A stretch of 64,000 nucleotides of DNA from Homarus americanus (GCF_018991925.1 NW_024735518.1:62001-126000); one strand, 5' to 3'; shown: positions 1 through 12,246, counted from the first letter of the stretch. Notes: a model not told the origin generated them from the letters alone. Program-made: numbers and translations.

Positions 1-126
1 TTTATTTAATATTTGTGTGAGTGGTGTCAGATGTTAAATTATTGTGATTATTTTTGTAGGAAAGAGATGTCAATCTCTAATGGTTGTTTGTTACCCCTTG
101 GAAACCCATGGTTCTTGACTTTCCTT

Positions 127-1230
127 TTATAAGATCCTGATTAGGCTGGCAAGAGATTTATATCCCAAAGGCCAGGCCTTTACAGTATTTATTAGTCTTT
201 CGTGGAGGACCTTGTCGAAGGCTTTGCTGAAGTCGAGGTAAACCACATCATAATCGTGTCCATCAACCACTGATTCGAAAACAGGAGAAAATGATAATAA
301 TGAACGCCCACTTGTGAAGTCATGTTCGGAATCATTGATCAAATTGTGCTTCTCCAGGTGATTTCGAATAGAGTTTTAAATTATTGCTTCCAGTAATTTG
401 CCTACAATTAATGTTAAAATGATTCGACGGTAGTTAGAGGATAGTGATCTATCTCCCTTCTTGAAAATTGGTATCACATTCGCTATCCTCCAGGATTCTG
501 ATACTACACCGAATTTTAATGACATGTTAAACAATTTTGCTAAGGGCATACTAACCTCTTCCTTACATTCCTTTAATACTCTGGCAAATATCTCATCGGG
601 ACCTGTTGACTTCTTAGGCTTTAGTTTGTCAATTTGCTTGCTAACATCTTTACTAGTCACTTCTATCTCGCATTATCTATTTTCTTCACTATCTCTGCAT
701 ATAGTCGGTGCCTCGGGTATCATATTTAAATTTTCGGTGGTGGAAACTGTTGAAAAATATATATCCAGATATTTGACCATTTTTCCATCGTTATCCGTTA
801 GCTCACTGGGATATGACTGTATTGGTCCAATCTCTTCTCGTGTTTTGGTTTGATACATTTGAAACAATCCCTTGGGGTTGACTTCGCCTCCCTTGCTACC
901 TTCAGCTCATTATTCCTCTTTGCTTTTCCTACCTCTGTCTTAACCCTCCTGGCCAACATCTTATAATAATCTCGGAGGTAAACTTCTCCACGATTCATTC
1001 ACTTGCCAATAATTATTTATCAATTTGGCGTCATTGTTATTTGATCTGAGTTTTCTGTGTGGTATGTTTTGTCTTTGGGCTTTCAGTAACTCATTACTGA
1101 AATTCTCGTGGAACTCGTCAACCTTACATCTCGTGATAAAGTCATCCTCAACCATCATATTTTGTGAGGTTATCGTTGTCAGGTCTCCAGGTAAAGTGAG
1201 CTCGCCCTCTGTGGGTAAAATGAAGTAAGA
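127..1230 (-). pseudogene. CR1-like LINE ORF2 remnant (linker and RT N-terminus)
   Basis: This is a decayed non-LTR retrotransposon ORF2 read on the minus strand. The order from 1158 downward is the endonuclease-RT linker (AQRQNIPHRKLRSN, matching AQEQNIPYRKIRSN of the longer copy near 42.5 kb), a basic stretch, then the RT start (STGPDEI, NVIPIFKKGD at about 376-660) and the RT palm motif VVYLDFSKAFDKV (127-342). These pieces lie in different frames, so the copy has several frameshifts and cannot make protein. The catalytic FADD motif and everything after it are absent, and the endonuclease domain that should precede the linker is also missing. The family match to the 40.5-43.7 kb copy is seen directly; the CR1 label is an inference from motif style. 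Confidence 0.8.
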
Positions 1231-1347
1231 AATTAAGAGAAAAACAGGTTGAAGAGTTTAAAGTTAACCACAATGGGAAAAGAAGAGACAACACAACAAA
1301 AGAAACCCGCCCTTATACCTTGACTATGCTAATGTCCAGTTCATCTA

Positions 1348-1730
1348 TCAAAGGACTAAAATAGTTTTACACTTAGCTGTTGTCGTTTTGGTGTCTTTTC
1401 TCACCACCAGTTTGGTCGTCACAGCCCTCACAACCCTCCATTCGCCTGTGTCTTCATCAGACACGGACTTTCCTTGACTCGTGTCTTCCTCCTTCATCGT
1501 CGCAATCACTTCCTTTAATTTCAAGTTTTCGGCCTTGACCTTCACTAACTCGGCCACTAGTTCAGCCTTCAGAAGGGTACAGCCTGCTCACAGCTAGCAT
1601 TATCCATTACTGACAATTAATCCTCGGGAGTTAAGTCGGCCGTGACCTTTCCTCTAGCAAGGTCAGAATACAATTGAGCAAGGTCATCCTTCAGAGAGGC
1701 ACAGAGATGTTCCCACCTAGCACTAGACAT
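1348..1730 (-). pseudogene. Probable ORF1 remnant of the same LINE
   Basis: Upstream of the ORF2 remnant on the same strand lie two small frames. A 37-residue frame begins at 1730 (MSSARWEHLCASLKDDL) and stops at 1617. A second frame at 1348-1557 starts MAELVKVKAENLKLKEV, which has heptad-like leucine and valine spacing typical of a short coiled coil, and continues with SDEDTGEWRVVRAV. Coiled-coil starts are common in LINE ORF1 proteins, and the position just 5' of ORF2 fits. There is no esterase block here, unlike the 43.5 kb copy. An imperfect second copy of the 1620-1680 sequence sits at about 1755-1805. The function is inferred from context only. Confidence 0.4.
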
Positions 1731-1739
1731 GGTTACACT

Positions 1740-3291
1740 GCCTGGTATTCGCAGGATCTAATTTGTCGTGACCCTTCTTCGAGCGAGGTCAAATAACAAC
1801 TTTGTCCCGGGTCAGATAACAACTCATAGATATAGAGTCAAGTGTGTCCTCAAGTTGTCATCAATATTATTGTGAGTAAAAACAGGAGGACAACAACAAG
1901 GTGAATTTGTGTATGATGAGGAACAGCTATTCTACCTTCATGTGCTTGATCACGACCTTTTACTGTAGTTCTTATTATTAACATTGGTTATTCATCTTCC
2001 ACGTGCAGTTGTCTGTGTTGTGTCCTGCCTTTGGGTGTGTCATGTGTCTTGTCATATCTTTGGGTTATTTAGTGTGATGTGTCCAGATCTCCAACAATCT
2101 TTACAAAATAAGGACAATTCAGTACTACCTATGTTATACAGGTAGACAATAGTCCACATATCCAGAATGTTTCTGGGTGCTTGGGAAAGTTTTCCGAGAA
2201 TCTAAGAGAGTCTCGTTTACGCGTCTTATCTCGACTCGAAAACTATGCATCTCATCATCTCATTTCGCGTGGACAAACACTTTCCTATTACACTTACTGT
2301 AGATCCAAGCACGAGTGAAAATATTTACGGCTAACAAAAAAGTGTATAAACTTTTATTCATAGCTTCTGTTCTATTGCGTTGGAGAGATACATTTAATAC
2401 CATAATGATCCTGAGCAGATTTTATAAAGCCATTTCTAATAAGAGATCCCTAAACAAAATATCTGGACACGATATAATTATGGGGGTCTCAATTATTTTA
2501 TGAGAAAAGAAAACGTAAAAGATGTTGATACCAGAGTCTGTAAAAGCAGCTCGAATTAAATTAGAAACTCCATTGTTTACTAAAATATGATACAGGCGTG
2601 CGAGGTGTAAATGGAACTGTTATAGCTTAGACAGTGTAATTTTCCACTCCTCACATTGTAGTACGGCAGCCAAACCCCAGATTTTTGCTGAACCCAAATT
2701 TATCGTCCAGACAATGTTTTTTTTGACTAATTATACATAATTTGACGGAAATGAATCCAAATCTCTCAATCTATTTTGTAATTTTAAATCTATCTGCTTA
2801 TCTCTACCTCAGATTTTGTTAATTTTATTTCAATGTTTACAAATATAACTTTTTTAGTCATATCATTCTTTTTATATTTCCTTAACTGAGATTATTATTA
2901 CTGTACCAATAATCATAGTTTTTAGACGAAACCTCATGTGCCCAGGTGAAGCGAGCGGAGTACGGCTGGGATCTTGGTCTTAGCCACGCCCTCATCCGCC
3001 CGTACTAGCCACACCCTCACCCAACCGCCCTAACACGCCTTCACCCACCCATCCTACCTCTGCTCTCTTCTGCCCAACTGGTCCCATAATGATCTTTGTC
3101 AACATCCACAACCTAAACAAGTGTCACGTGCGGTCTTAAGGATTTTCAAAGCATTTACAAATTACCCTTTTCTCTTTTTACATGGCATGACATGAACTCT
3201 AGACAGCGAACTGACCATTTTTTTGACGAGGATTAGCCCACTCGGGTACAGGTCTTTGAACCACATCAGGGCCTAGGGGGCGAAAAAGTAA
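1740..3291. other. No gene seen
   Basis: AT-rich sequence with only short, unconvincing frames. A more GC-rich patch at about 2940-3080 repeats phrases such as CACCCTCACCCA but forms no clear tandem array. Confidence 0.6.
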
Positions 3292-3475
3292 TGATAATAA
3301 AAATAATAATAATAATTATTATAATAATAATAATAGAAATTCATAGTAAATAAAATTTATAATAAAAAATAAAAAATTAAAAACAAATAATAATGATAAC
3401 AATAATAATAGTAACAACAATGTAATAATAATAACAAGAAAGAACCATAAGAAATAAAAAATTAATAAGAAATCA
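3292..3475. repeat. Imperfect (AAT)n-rich low-complexity tract
   Basis: AAT and ATA triplets with frequent interruptions dominate this tract. The minus-strand frame across it is a run of Leu, Phe and Ile that reflects composition. Confidence 0.8.
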
Positions 3476-5177
3476 AGAGTGAGAAACAATATATGTATGT
3501 TGTGGGTGTAACCTGGGACTTGGTCACAATTTTCGTGATGCCATATGGCAGCAGGGTCTACCATTAGAAAACACATTATGCTTCCAATATCTTCCCAGGC
3601 GGTAGTACCTCCCTGTTTGGCAGGTGCGATAAAGACTTAAAAGATTGAGCAAATGAAAGAAAAACTAGAAGGAGGTGGATATAAAAAGAGTTATACTTCC
3701 TGTTTGTTTGTGCTTTCAATATTTTTAATGCCTTGATTATTTTTGTTCTATTTGTCTGTTCATTTGAACACAACTCTCACGTTCATTTCTTCACCAGTGT
3801 GAATTTGTTTGAAAATGTTACAAGAATTACTGTTCGTTACACACGACTTCGCTTGGCCTTGTTGAAACATATTTCCCTCATGTTATTTGTAAATATTTTT
3901 GTAGCAGCGCGTGTTGACTGAACACTCGAGTCTGCACTTGACAAGCGACACTGAACCACTACCTACTGCATCTAACTCAATCTGAAATTAATTCAGAAGA
4001 TCCAACTTATTTTTCAATTTAATTTTGAATATTTCTGCATTTTTATCGTGATGTTTTCTTTTTGATTATCCATTGATAAATCTTCATTAAATTTAAATGA
4101 CATGTGTGTGTCTTAGAAAGTGTATAAATTCATCGGTAAATTAAACTTTAACAAAATCATCTGGAAACATTTTTGGGCATTAATGGATTTTTATTTTGTC
4201 TGAAGGAATTTACAGTCACTTGCTACATGTCCCCAACATCTTTCTCTTACTACCTGTGTTTCCTCAAGCTGTCTGTGATGACACCAAGCCCAGGTATCAG
4301 GCACCTATAATTTACTTGAATAAATTATGTGGCGTAATAGATAAGCCTAGACTGAATATAGTTCACTGTGTTAGGGCACACAGTCATGTGCACCTTCCTG
4401 AGTTTATATTTCTTTTAAATAACTCTTACGTTTTATTCCTAGAAATATCAAGTATTTCCTTTATAAATTCTGTTCGCATTACCTCTTTACTCGCTCTCCA
4501 TCTCCACCGTAACACTTTCGATCCTCCTCCTCTTTGTTGGTCACCTTCCAATACTACACTCGTCCCAATCCTCCTGGGACATCAGAGAGACACAATGAGT
4601 CTTCCCAGTCAAAGAGCAAATTTCAACCCTCCTTAGTTTTAGGTTGCAAGTTTTTCAAATAATTATAACCAGCATTGAATATATCACTTATACAATTTAT
4701 TTCATAAATTTTTATGTCTAAATATATTTGACTATTTCATTTTCAAAATTCACTGCGTTATTGTATGGAAGAAGACAGAATATAATATTAAAATATGAGA
4801 CTAATACGAGAGCGACTCCGGCAAGGCTCTCAGTAATACTCGGGTCTTTACCTCGATGATTTACTGCAGGAGCATTATGTGGTGAGGCGACGAGCAGCTC
4901 CCGGGACAAGCAACTCCTCTAACGGAGAGAACTGTGTCTTAAAGCATTATGTGAGGCGTCCTATATTTACTGTATTGATTATGTTTTGCTTAAAAAGGAT
5001 CCAATATTTCCTCAGTGATATTTTATACTGTCGTAGTGTTGTTGAAGGTGACATGATGTATACTACAGTACTTGTTTTGTAGATGATGATAATGAAATCG
5101 AAACATTTGTATTTTCGAAAGATATCCTGATTGTAAGATTGTTTTTACCATTGGTACTGTATAGTCCTATTTTGAAC
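3476..5177. other. No gene seen
   Basis: AT-rich unique-looking sequence. A 146-codon frame at 4196-4636 has no recognisable domain, begins at a non-ATG codon and has no supporting context. A phrase around GCATTATGTG..GAGGCG occurs twice (about 4872 and 4942). Confidence 0.5.
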
Positions 5178-5712
5178 AATCAATCAATCAGAGTACCGTC
5201 CTCATATCTGGCGGTTAACGACCACAGTCCTCCACTCTAAAAGGTTCTTGGGCTGTCTTTATCAATCATCTGAAGTTCTGCATCTCTCCTGGGACCCAGT
5301 TTTTAATTTAATCCATCTATCCCAGTCTGTCTTCACCTGGCCCTCCTATCCTCAAATTTGCTCTATAATATTTTTTTTTATATCTCCTCATCCCAACTAT
5401 ATAACCAAAGTGCATTTTGTATAATTTTCGGTACATTTCAAGCATTTTTCTTGAAGTTTTTGCTTATCTTAGTATTTCTTCATTTGTTTTCCTGTCAGTG
5501 TAGCTTATTCTTCGCATTTGCCTATAAAACCACATTTCAACGGTCCCAACCTCTTTCATAGTTAACTAACACCACAGCCTCCCGTTGCCAATAAAAAAAA
5601 TTTAAGTTATGTCTACTTCATTACTGCCTATTTTTTCCAAGATTTCTATAAGTTTATTGTGCTTTACCCTATCAACAGCTTTTTTTCTTCAAAATCAACA
5701 AAGCAGATATAA
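5178..5712 (-). pseudogene. LINE remnant with internal deletion and (TTGA)n tail
   Basis: Read on the minus strand, this holds an RT palm fragment (FVDFE..KAVDRVKHNKLIEIL, about 5712-5640) followed directly by the typical C-terminal block of such LINEs: EMWFYRQMRRISYTDRKTNE, then KMLEMYRKLYKMHFG, and finally LLEWRTVVVNRQI. The central part with the catalytic YADD is missing, so this copy has an internal deletion as well as several stops. The 3' end is the short tandem tail at 5178-5191 (CAATCAATCAATCA on the plus strand), which fits a LINE ending in a simple repeat. The C-terminal motif recognition is from knowledge of endonuclease-reverse transcriptase LINEs, and I do not assign a clade. Confidence 0.65.
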
Positions 5713-5754
5713 AAATTATTTGGACCTCAAAAGACCTTTTAATTAAAATTCTCA

Positions 5755-5925
5755 CACCAAATTTATCTGTCTCACTTCAAAAAGTTGGTTTCCCGGCATC
5801 GTCGTGATGTAGATTAATATAGTCTTTTTCTCTTCTATTTTCAATTTCTTTTTATTCTTATTTTTTTATCTCCCAGGCCCCGTTGTGGGTCGATGACCTG
5901 TGCCCAGGTAGGCTATTCCCCGTAA
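5755..5925 (+). mobile_element. LINE family B, 3' end fragment
   Basis: This fragment aligns by eye to the 3' end of the family B copy at 22095-22245: the C-terminal codons around CACTTCAAAAAGTTGGTTT, the GATGTAGATTAATATA segment, a T-rich stretch, and the GGCCCCGTT...GGCTATT block. It is 5' truncated. At 5925 it meets a PLE tail. Confidence 0.75.
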
Positions 5926-6113
<188 letters not shown>

Positions 6114-6126
6114 CATACGTCCATAC

Positions 6127-6730
6127 GTTCCGTAAAGACCTTTCATAATTCAGAGGGTGTATTTCTGAGACATAAATAAAGATAAATGACTAAATAACCA
6201 AACTGTCAATTCTCAATAGTTTCGGAATTACAGCACACGACATGCTTGGTAGGAATGTGATTAAACCTATATGGGGTGTATGTGAAACATTCAATACACT
6301 GTGCTAGTGACGTTTATCAACAATAATATTGCCATATGGTTGGTATTAACATTTAGAGGAAATGTTCAAGTTCTGCCCCTCTTGCTCAATGCAGGCCTCA
6401 GCCCGTCGTACTAGTGAGTGTCACACACGTTCAAAGACCCCAGGGGTGTTGAGAATGTTTGTCACACTGTCCTGTACACGGCGCCGCAATTCCTCACGGT
6501 TTGCTAACCTCTATAGCATACACCTTGCTTTTTATGTGACCCCACAGGTAGAAATCAAGGGGATTTATGTCAGGTGACCGTAGGTTTCATTATATTCCTA
6601 TCAAACCTGTCATGTACTGTAACTCTGAAACTATTGAGAATTGACAGTTTGTTCATTTAGTCATAGATCTTGATTTATGTATCAGGAATACACCCTCTGA
6701 ATTATGAAAGATCTTTACGGAACACCCTGT
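6127..6730 (-). mobile_element. Mariner-superfamily transposon remnant with long TIRs
   Basis: The two ends are inverted repeats of about 120 bp (6127-6245 and 6611-6730), sharing GTTCCGTAAAGA, TTCATAATTCAGAGGGTGTAT and AACTGTCAATTCTCAATAG. The outer right end reads ACAGGGTGTTCC inward, and the left end has lost its last few bases. The interior on the minus strand keeps the C-terminus of a DDE transposase in two frames: DFYLWGHIKSKVYAIEV, then after a frameshift EELRRRVQDSVTNIL and RRAEACIEQEGQNL. The xDFxLWGxxK block is characteristic of Tc1/mariner-type transposases. The DNA-binding domain and the first two catalytic Asp residues are absent, so the copy is internally deleted and non-autonomous. 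Confidence 0.75.
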
Positions 6731-6751
6731 GTATATAGGTACTCTAGTTTA

Positions 6752-7330
6752 TTATAAGAATATAAGAATGAATGAAACTGCAGAGGGCCTATTGGCCCAT
6801 ACTAGGCAGCGCCGTTTACACCCAACCCCTATCGCTCTTATATCGGCCCAACCTATATTTGAAGCTATCCAGCGTGTTTGAGGTAATGATGATGTTTGGT
6901 AACTTGTTTCACTCATCCACTACTCTATTTCCAAACATGTGTTTACTTGTCTCACATCTAAATCTAGATTTGTCTAATTTTAAACCATTGTTACGAGTTT
7001 GCTCCTGGTTGGGTAGTGTGAGTACCTTTGTTTAACCCTGACTTCCATTTATACACTTCGATCATATTGCTCCTCACTCTCCGTCTCTCGAGGGAGTGAA
7101 AATTAAGATGCTTTACTGTGTCTCTATACTCAAGGTTCCTAAGGCTTGGGATTAGTCTTGTCATTCTCCTCTGAAGGCTTTATAAGGATTCGATATCCAT
7201 TCTTTACTGTAGTACGGTGACCAAAACTGAACCGCATAATCCAAGTGAGGTTTCACTAGTCTTGTAACTAACACTCCTTTGTATGAACCCAAGTAGTTCA
7301 CCGGTGCAGTAAAAAACAGCGTGTCGTTGA
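6752..7330 (-). mobile_element. CR1-like LINE 3' end (diverged subfamily)
   Basis: On the minus strand the fragment starts near VTRLVKPHLDYAVQFWSPYY, which matches LALVRPHLDYAVQFWCPYY in the 40.5 and 49 kb copies, and continues through the degraded C-terminal region to a 3' end at about 6752. The end carries the tandem octamer-like TTCTTATATTCTTAT, comparable to TTCTTATGTTCTTATG in the other copies. CR1 elements characteristically end in short octamer repeats without poly(A). The first 40 residues of the open frame at 7161-7373 do not match the family, so the copy is 5' truncated near 7330. Confidence 0.75.
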
Positions 7331-7373
7331 ACCATTTATTGTAGATAGGTTTTGACCTGAAATAGTGGTTCAT

Positions 7374-8951
7374 CTCACAGAAACCAACACATAATATGAA
7401 TCCTTATTGTGACAGTTCCAAACCTTCCTAAACTAAAAAATTAAATGAATCATATACTGCAGTCATTAAACAAACAATCCACGAGGTATAAAATAAAGTA
7501 ATGGCACTATACCAAATTTTGTCAGTGCTAACTACAAATTGGGATGACTTACACCATTTAACGCCATAATATAATAAATAATATATCATGAGAATAATGT
7601 ATCATAAATCACAATAATAATCGTATATACACTTACAACGTTGCCCAGACCAGAGAACAGCAGAAAAACCGATTGCGTCCTCGGCATTATAAATTTGTAG
7701 AACTTACGACTGGCTGTAGATATGTACCTCTTATAATTTACACAAATCAAACAATACCTAAATCAATACATTGTAGTACAGAGTGACTTAATAAGATCTA
7801 AACAATACTTATGAAAATTAGGGAGGATAGCAGGAGAAGAGTGAACAGGGAGTGTGTCATGGTAGGGTCAGCAAAGAGAGTGATAGGGAGGATAGCACGG
7901 GTAGGGGCAGCAGGAGAGTAAGAGAGGAGGAGGATCAAGTAAGGTGAAAGGGAGGTAGTAGGTTCAGGTAGGTGGCAGGGTAGGTAGGTAGGTGGCAAGG
8001 TAGGTAGAGTGATATAGTTAGGTAGAGTGGTAGGATGAGGTTAGGTTAGGCTGGGGTGGTGGTGGTGGAGGTACAGGGCAGCGCCAGGGCCCGTATGCTG
8101 CTCACATCATTAACTCACCTGATGAAGTTAATAGTTCTCCTCTAGTGTTATACAGTGTGTTGACCACAAGATAATGGGAGGCCCCCACATGCACCTGTCA
8201 TGTCTCACTTATTATTTATCTCCAGGAAATTAATGGATGTATTTTTTCTCAATTTTGTATATGAAAAGTAATTAAAATTCCTTTTTTGTTTCAAGAATTT
8301 ACAAAAGACACATCTTAGATATATGAGTAGATGGAAATGTTCAAAATTTATGAGTGTCTTGTTTTATTTGTGTAAGAGTGTGAACTAAAGGTGGCGCAGT
8401 GTCCGTGACGGGCGGCAGGTGCACTGGCTGATGCTGACAATTTACTCTGAGTGCCCGCCGTCCATTTGGTAGGCGGAGCAGGAGGTGGCTCAATTTCCTT
8501 CTCCTCTGAGCGAGTGAAGGTGTGTTGTATAGCAGATGTGTTTGGCAGGTGTGGAGAGCAGGTGAGTTGAGCAGGTGAGAAAGATTACTGAACATTGTTT
8601 TCTCGTCTTCTGAGCGGATTGAAAGGGGAACTGTCGCCCCCTCCCCCCCCCCTCCCCACCCTCTTCTCCATTCCGTCTCCAGGAGTAGTTATTCAGTGTT
8701 TGCTTCGCTTTTCTTTGAGTTTGTTTTTTCTTGCTGGATTGAGAGATGTCCCAAGCAATTTTTGCGTTAGGCTGCTGAAACTGGGACACAATAGTGACTT
8801 GGCATGGGGGCTGCATACAGTACATTGAAAAAACCACTATGTGATATTACCATCATGTCACTTTATTGGGGAATATTCTTTAAAAAAAATACATCTGCCT
8901 TTAATGATATCTTTATTTGTAAAGGAAGAAGCAGGAATAATTACTTCAGTG

Positions 8952-8954
<3 letters not shown>
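7374..8954. other. No gene seen; G-rich and CT-rich patches
   Basis: At 7810-8070 the plus strand is rich in G and A, with GGTAGGTAGGTAGGTGGC-like phrases and two TTAGG units. At 8400-8690 the sequence is GC-richer and includes a C-run at 8644-8656. Overlapping small frames on both strands have no recognisable domain. Confidence 0.5.
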
Positions 8955-8985
<31 letters not shown>

Positions 8986-8989
8986 CACA
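8955..8989. repeat. (ATA)n microsatellite
   Basis: About eleven ATA triplets in tandem. Confidence 0.95.
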
Positions 8990-9294
8990 GGGGTCGTCTA
9001 ACTGTACTGGTTCCTTTTGGTGACAGTGTAGGTTTGCCTTTTCTATTTATATTATCATAATGTATTGAGTTTATGTCATTTGTAAACATGTACAGTAACA
9101 CTTGTAATATAATATGAACCCCATGATCTCTAAGCGATAGCACCATTATATTATTCATTGTATTATAATGTAGCGACGCCATAACACATACACACAGCCA
9201 CACAATTATAGCTACACATGTGGAATTTTATGACAGATGTCAACTATGATGGTTAGGTATGTCATACCATACACCTGTAGGATTGAGTAGAGAC

Positions 9295-10184
9295 GGGTGT
9301 TGTGATACATGTAGTGGGTGTATGGATGGGTGTTGTGATACATGTAGTGGGTGTATGGATGGGTGTTGTGATACATGTAGTGGGTGTATGGATGGGTGTT
9401 GTGATACATGTAGTGGGTGTATGGATGGGTGTTGTGATACATGTAGTGGGTGTATGGATGGGTGTTGTGATACATGTAGTGGGTGTATGGATGGGTGTTG
9501 TGATACATGTAGTGGGTGTATGGATGGGTGTTGTGATACATGTAGTGGGTGTATGGATGGGTGTTGTGATACATGAGTGGGTGTATGGATGGGTGTTGTG
9601 ATACATGATACATGTAGTGGGTGTATGGATGGGTGTTGTGGATACATGTAGTTGTGATACATGTAGTGGGTGTATGGATGGTGTTGTGATACAGTGTAGT
9701 GGGTGTATGGATGGGTGTTGTGATACATGTAGTGGGTGTATGGATGGGTGTTGTGATACATGTAGTGGGTGTATGGATGGGTGTTGTGATACATGTAGTG
9801 GGTGTATGGATGGGTGTTGTGATACATGTAGTGGGTGTATGGATGGGTGTTGTGATACATGTAGTGGGTGTATGGATGGGTGTTGTGATACATGTAGTGG
9901 GTGTATGGATGGGTGTTGTGATACATGTAGTGGGTGTATGGATGGGTGTTGTGATACATGTAGTGGGTGTATGGATGGGTGTTGTGATACATGTAGTGGG
10001 TGTATGGATGGGTGTTGTGATACATGTAGTGGGTGTATGGATGGGTGTTGTGATACATGTAGTGGGTGTATGGATGGGTGTTGTGATACATGTAGTGGGT
10101 GTATGGATGGGTGTTGTGATACATGTAGTGGGTGTATGGATGGGTGTTGTGATACATGTAGTGGGTGTATGGATGGGTGTTGTA
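9295..10184. repeat. 33-bp minisatellite, about 27 copies
   Basis: The unit contains GATACATGTAGTGGGTGTAT followed by GGATGGGTGTTGT and is 33 bp long. Most units are identical. Disorder is confined to about 9570-9700, where units are shortened or duplicated in part. Because 33 is divisible by three and the unit lacks stops in several frames, long frames stay open on both strands (for example repeated DTCSGCMDGCC on the plus strand and YMYHNTHPYTH on the minus strand). These are consequences of the array and not evidence of a gene. Confidence 0.97.
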
Positions 10185-10404
10185 ACATAAAATACTCGTT
10201 ACTGTGTTACGTCACCAAGGAACCACTACTTGGTGATGGGTGTTTCTTCAACTCGTAATTATTAACATTATTTCCATAATTTTACACAAGTGTCGCTGAA
10301 GTTTAATTCCAATTCTTGAGAGTATTAAGTTGTACTGTCTACACTAGTGCGATTGTGTCTTATCCTTACACCACTCTTTATATCACCCATCTACTTAGAT
10401 AGTA

Positions 10405-10645
10405 GTAGTGTAACGGTAGACTGGATACAGCGATCGCTTCCTGTTCTAGGGGTCGGTGGTTCGATTCCCAGCCGCTCCCATTTCACCCAGATGTGAATTG
10501 GTTTCTAATTCCACAACTTAAGGAAGTGAGTGGAGTACCGGCCATGCTTCCTTCTTGTGTACCGAAGGCTTGGTATACACTATGCTGTATCCACACTGTC
10601 CCAAACGGGCAGTCATGCCTATGGGATACATTTTCACATATAAAA
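10405..10645 (+). mobile_element. tRNA-derived SINE
   Basis: The head has an RNA polymerase III box A (TAGTGTAACGG, 10411-10421) and a perfect box B (GGTTCGATTCC, 10457-10467) at tRNA-like spacing. The body continues for about 170 bp with no tRNA character and includes a block, AACGGGCAGTCATGCCTATG, that recurs in altered form near 13945. The tRNA part does not fold into a convincing full cloverleaf and has no matching acceptor stem, so I call it a SINE head. Confidence 0.65.
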
Positions 10646-10649
10646 AATA

Positions 10650-12187
10650 TATTCTGTGTACACGTGACCAGAGTTGGAGATGTGAGAATCACTACATTGG
10701 CCCTCTGGGCACTGCGAGTATACTGTACACCCAGATAGTCTACTTTTTCAAAATTTTAGAGTTTTCTCTTCTTTTCTCTTCTACCTCCTTCCTCCATCCA
10801 GTCCTCCGCCCCATCCGGGTCTCGTGTATTATAGTGTAAAACGAAGAAATAACTTTAGCTTGGAAGATGTAAATAAAGTTATGAAATATACGACGCCGGA
10901 GCTGCACTAGTACAGTACAAGGGCAGCTGACGGAGTATCAACTTACATTGAACCTGGAAGTTACCCAGAAAAGATTTTGGGGACTCGTCTTACCCCAGTA
11001 GTTAGGTTAGCGGCTAAGATAGTCTGGTGATAATGTGGTCATGGGCTGTTGATGCCATAAACTAACAAAGCGGCATAACTAGTTCGGACTGGATGACCAG
11101 GAACCTTCCAAATTTTCATTTTCTTTTGAGCTCTCTCTTGTTCATCTATTGGTCTCCCAGTGAGGTTTATTATATTTACTGGTGACAAGTTGATCGCTTT
11201 AGTCATCTACTATTATTGAGTTTGATGCCATTATTGTCATGGGTTTAATAGGGAGAGTTAAATTATGTACATATCTTATGATCCCGTTGATATTGCTAGC
11301 AGGGGAAACATTGTTGGGACGTTCGGTAGGATACCATAACATAACCTGATGCTGGAGTTTTTTCTTATCTGAACAGTGCATAATGTACATAGTTCTCTAT
11401 TACTGTTGTAATTCCTGAAAAAAATAAAATTGGTTGTGTCTGAAACTTGCTGCTGCCCTTATTCAAAATGAGCATTGTGAATAATCCTCTTATAGAAGAC
11501 TGTACTTAGAGGTGAAGGAATTAATCACTTTCCTTGAACAAGTGATTCCGTCTCACAAAGAACTGAAAGGTGCGATGGTAAGCGCCGCTCCTCGTGGACA
11601 TCAATAGTCACACAGCACTCTAGGAGACGGAAGAGAGGAGATGATGATGAATTAAAGAAGAACAAGCAAGAGGGGGAGAGAGTTGGTGGTACTAACATGA
11701 GGACGAGAGGTCAAGGTGAGGGTTAGAGGTGGTAGGATGCAGGTGTTAGAGAGGCCGAGGAAGATGTTAGGAAGGGTTAGTATGTGACGAGAGAACTCAC
11801 GGTGACTTATCAGAGATCAGGATGTATGGGAGGAGTCAATATATTACGGGGGAAACAAGATCATCTCATGAATAAATTTGGATATTAGAAAAAGTTAGTA
11901 CTTTATGGGGAAGGCAGGATATCACTTAGAGATCAAGCTTTTATAATATTTGATGTGATATCAGAGAACAAGTCATGTTGTCATGGGGAGAACAGGATGC
12001 CAGGGAAAACTTTAGGTTATCGTGGAAATGGTATAAAGAGTTGTAGGACAAGATCAGCTGCAAGATTTCGCCGATTAGCGCGATTAGCGATAACTTCTAT
12101 GTATTTACCTTTTGGGGAACCTCTCACTGGCCATAAACGACCTGTAGATCATAAAAATACACATCAATGAAAAGTTTTATACAAACC
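10650..12187. other. No gene seen
   Basis: Unique-looking sequence with no persuasive coding potential, purine-rich at about 11560-11860. Confidence 0.5.
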
Positions 12188-12246
12188 CTGACGTGACCTG
12201 ACCTAACCTAACCTAACTTAACCTAACTTAACCTAACTTAACCTAG
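12188..12246. repeat. Interstitial telomere-like repeat, CCTAA units
   Basis: The plus strand reads CCTAACCTAACTTAACCTAA and similar, which is TTAGG and TTAAG on the other strand. Several units form a decamer TTAAGTTAGG. TTAGG is the ancestral arthropod telomere repeat. The short, degenerate tract lies between unrelated sequences, so it is interstitial. Confidence 0.8.

Noticed and set aside
4196..4636. 146-codon frame
   Set aside because: It has a non-ATG start, no domain, and AT-rich surroundings without supporting signals.
9295..10184. CRISPR-like array
   Set aside because: Units are contiguous with no variable spacers, and the genome is clearly eukaryotic.
9240..10258. Frames of 217-308 codons on both strands across the 33-bp array
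   Set aside because: Open frames on several phases are expected from a stop-free repeat whose period is a multiple of three.
10405..10490. Genuine tRNA gene
   Set aside because: Box A and box B are good, but no acceptor stem or convincing cloverleaf forms, and the body continues as a SINE.
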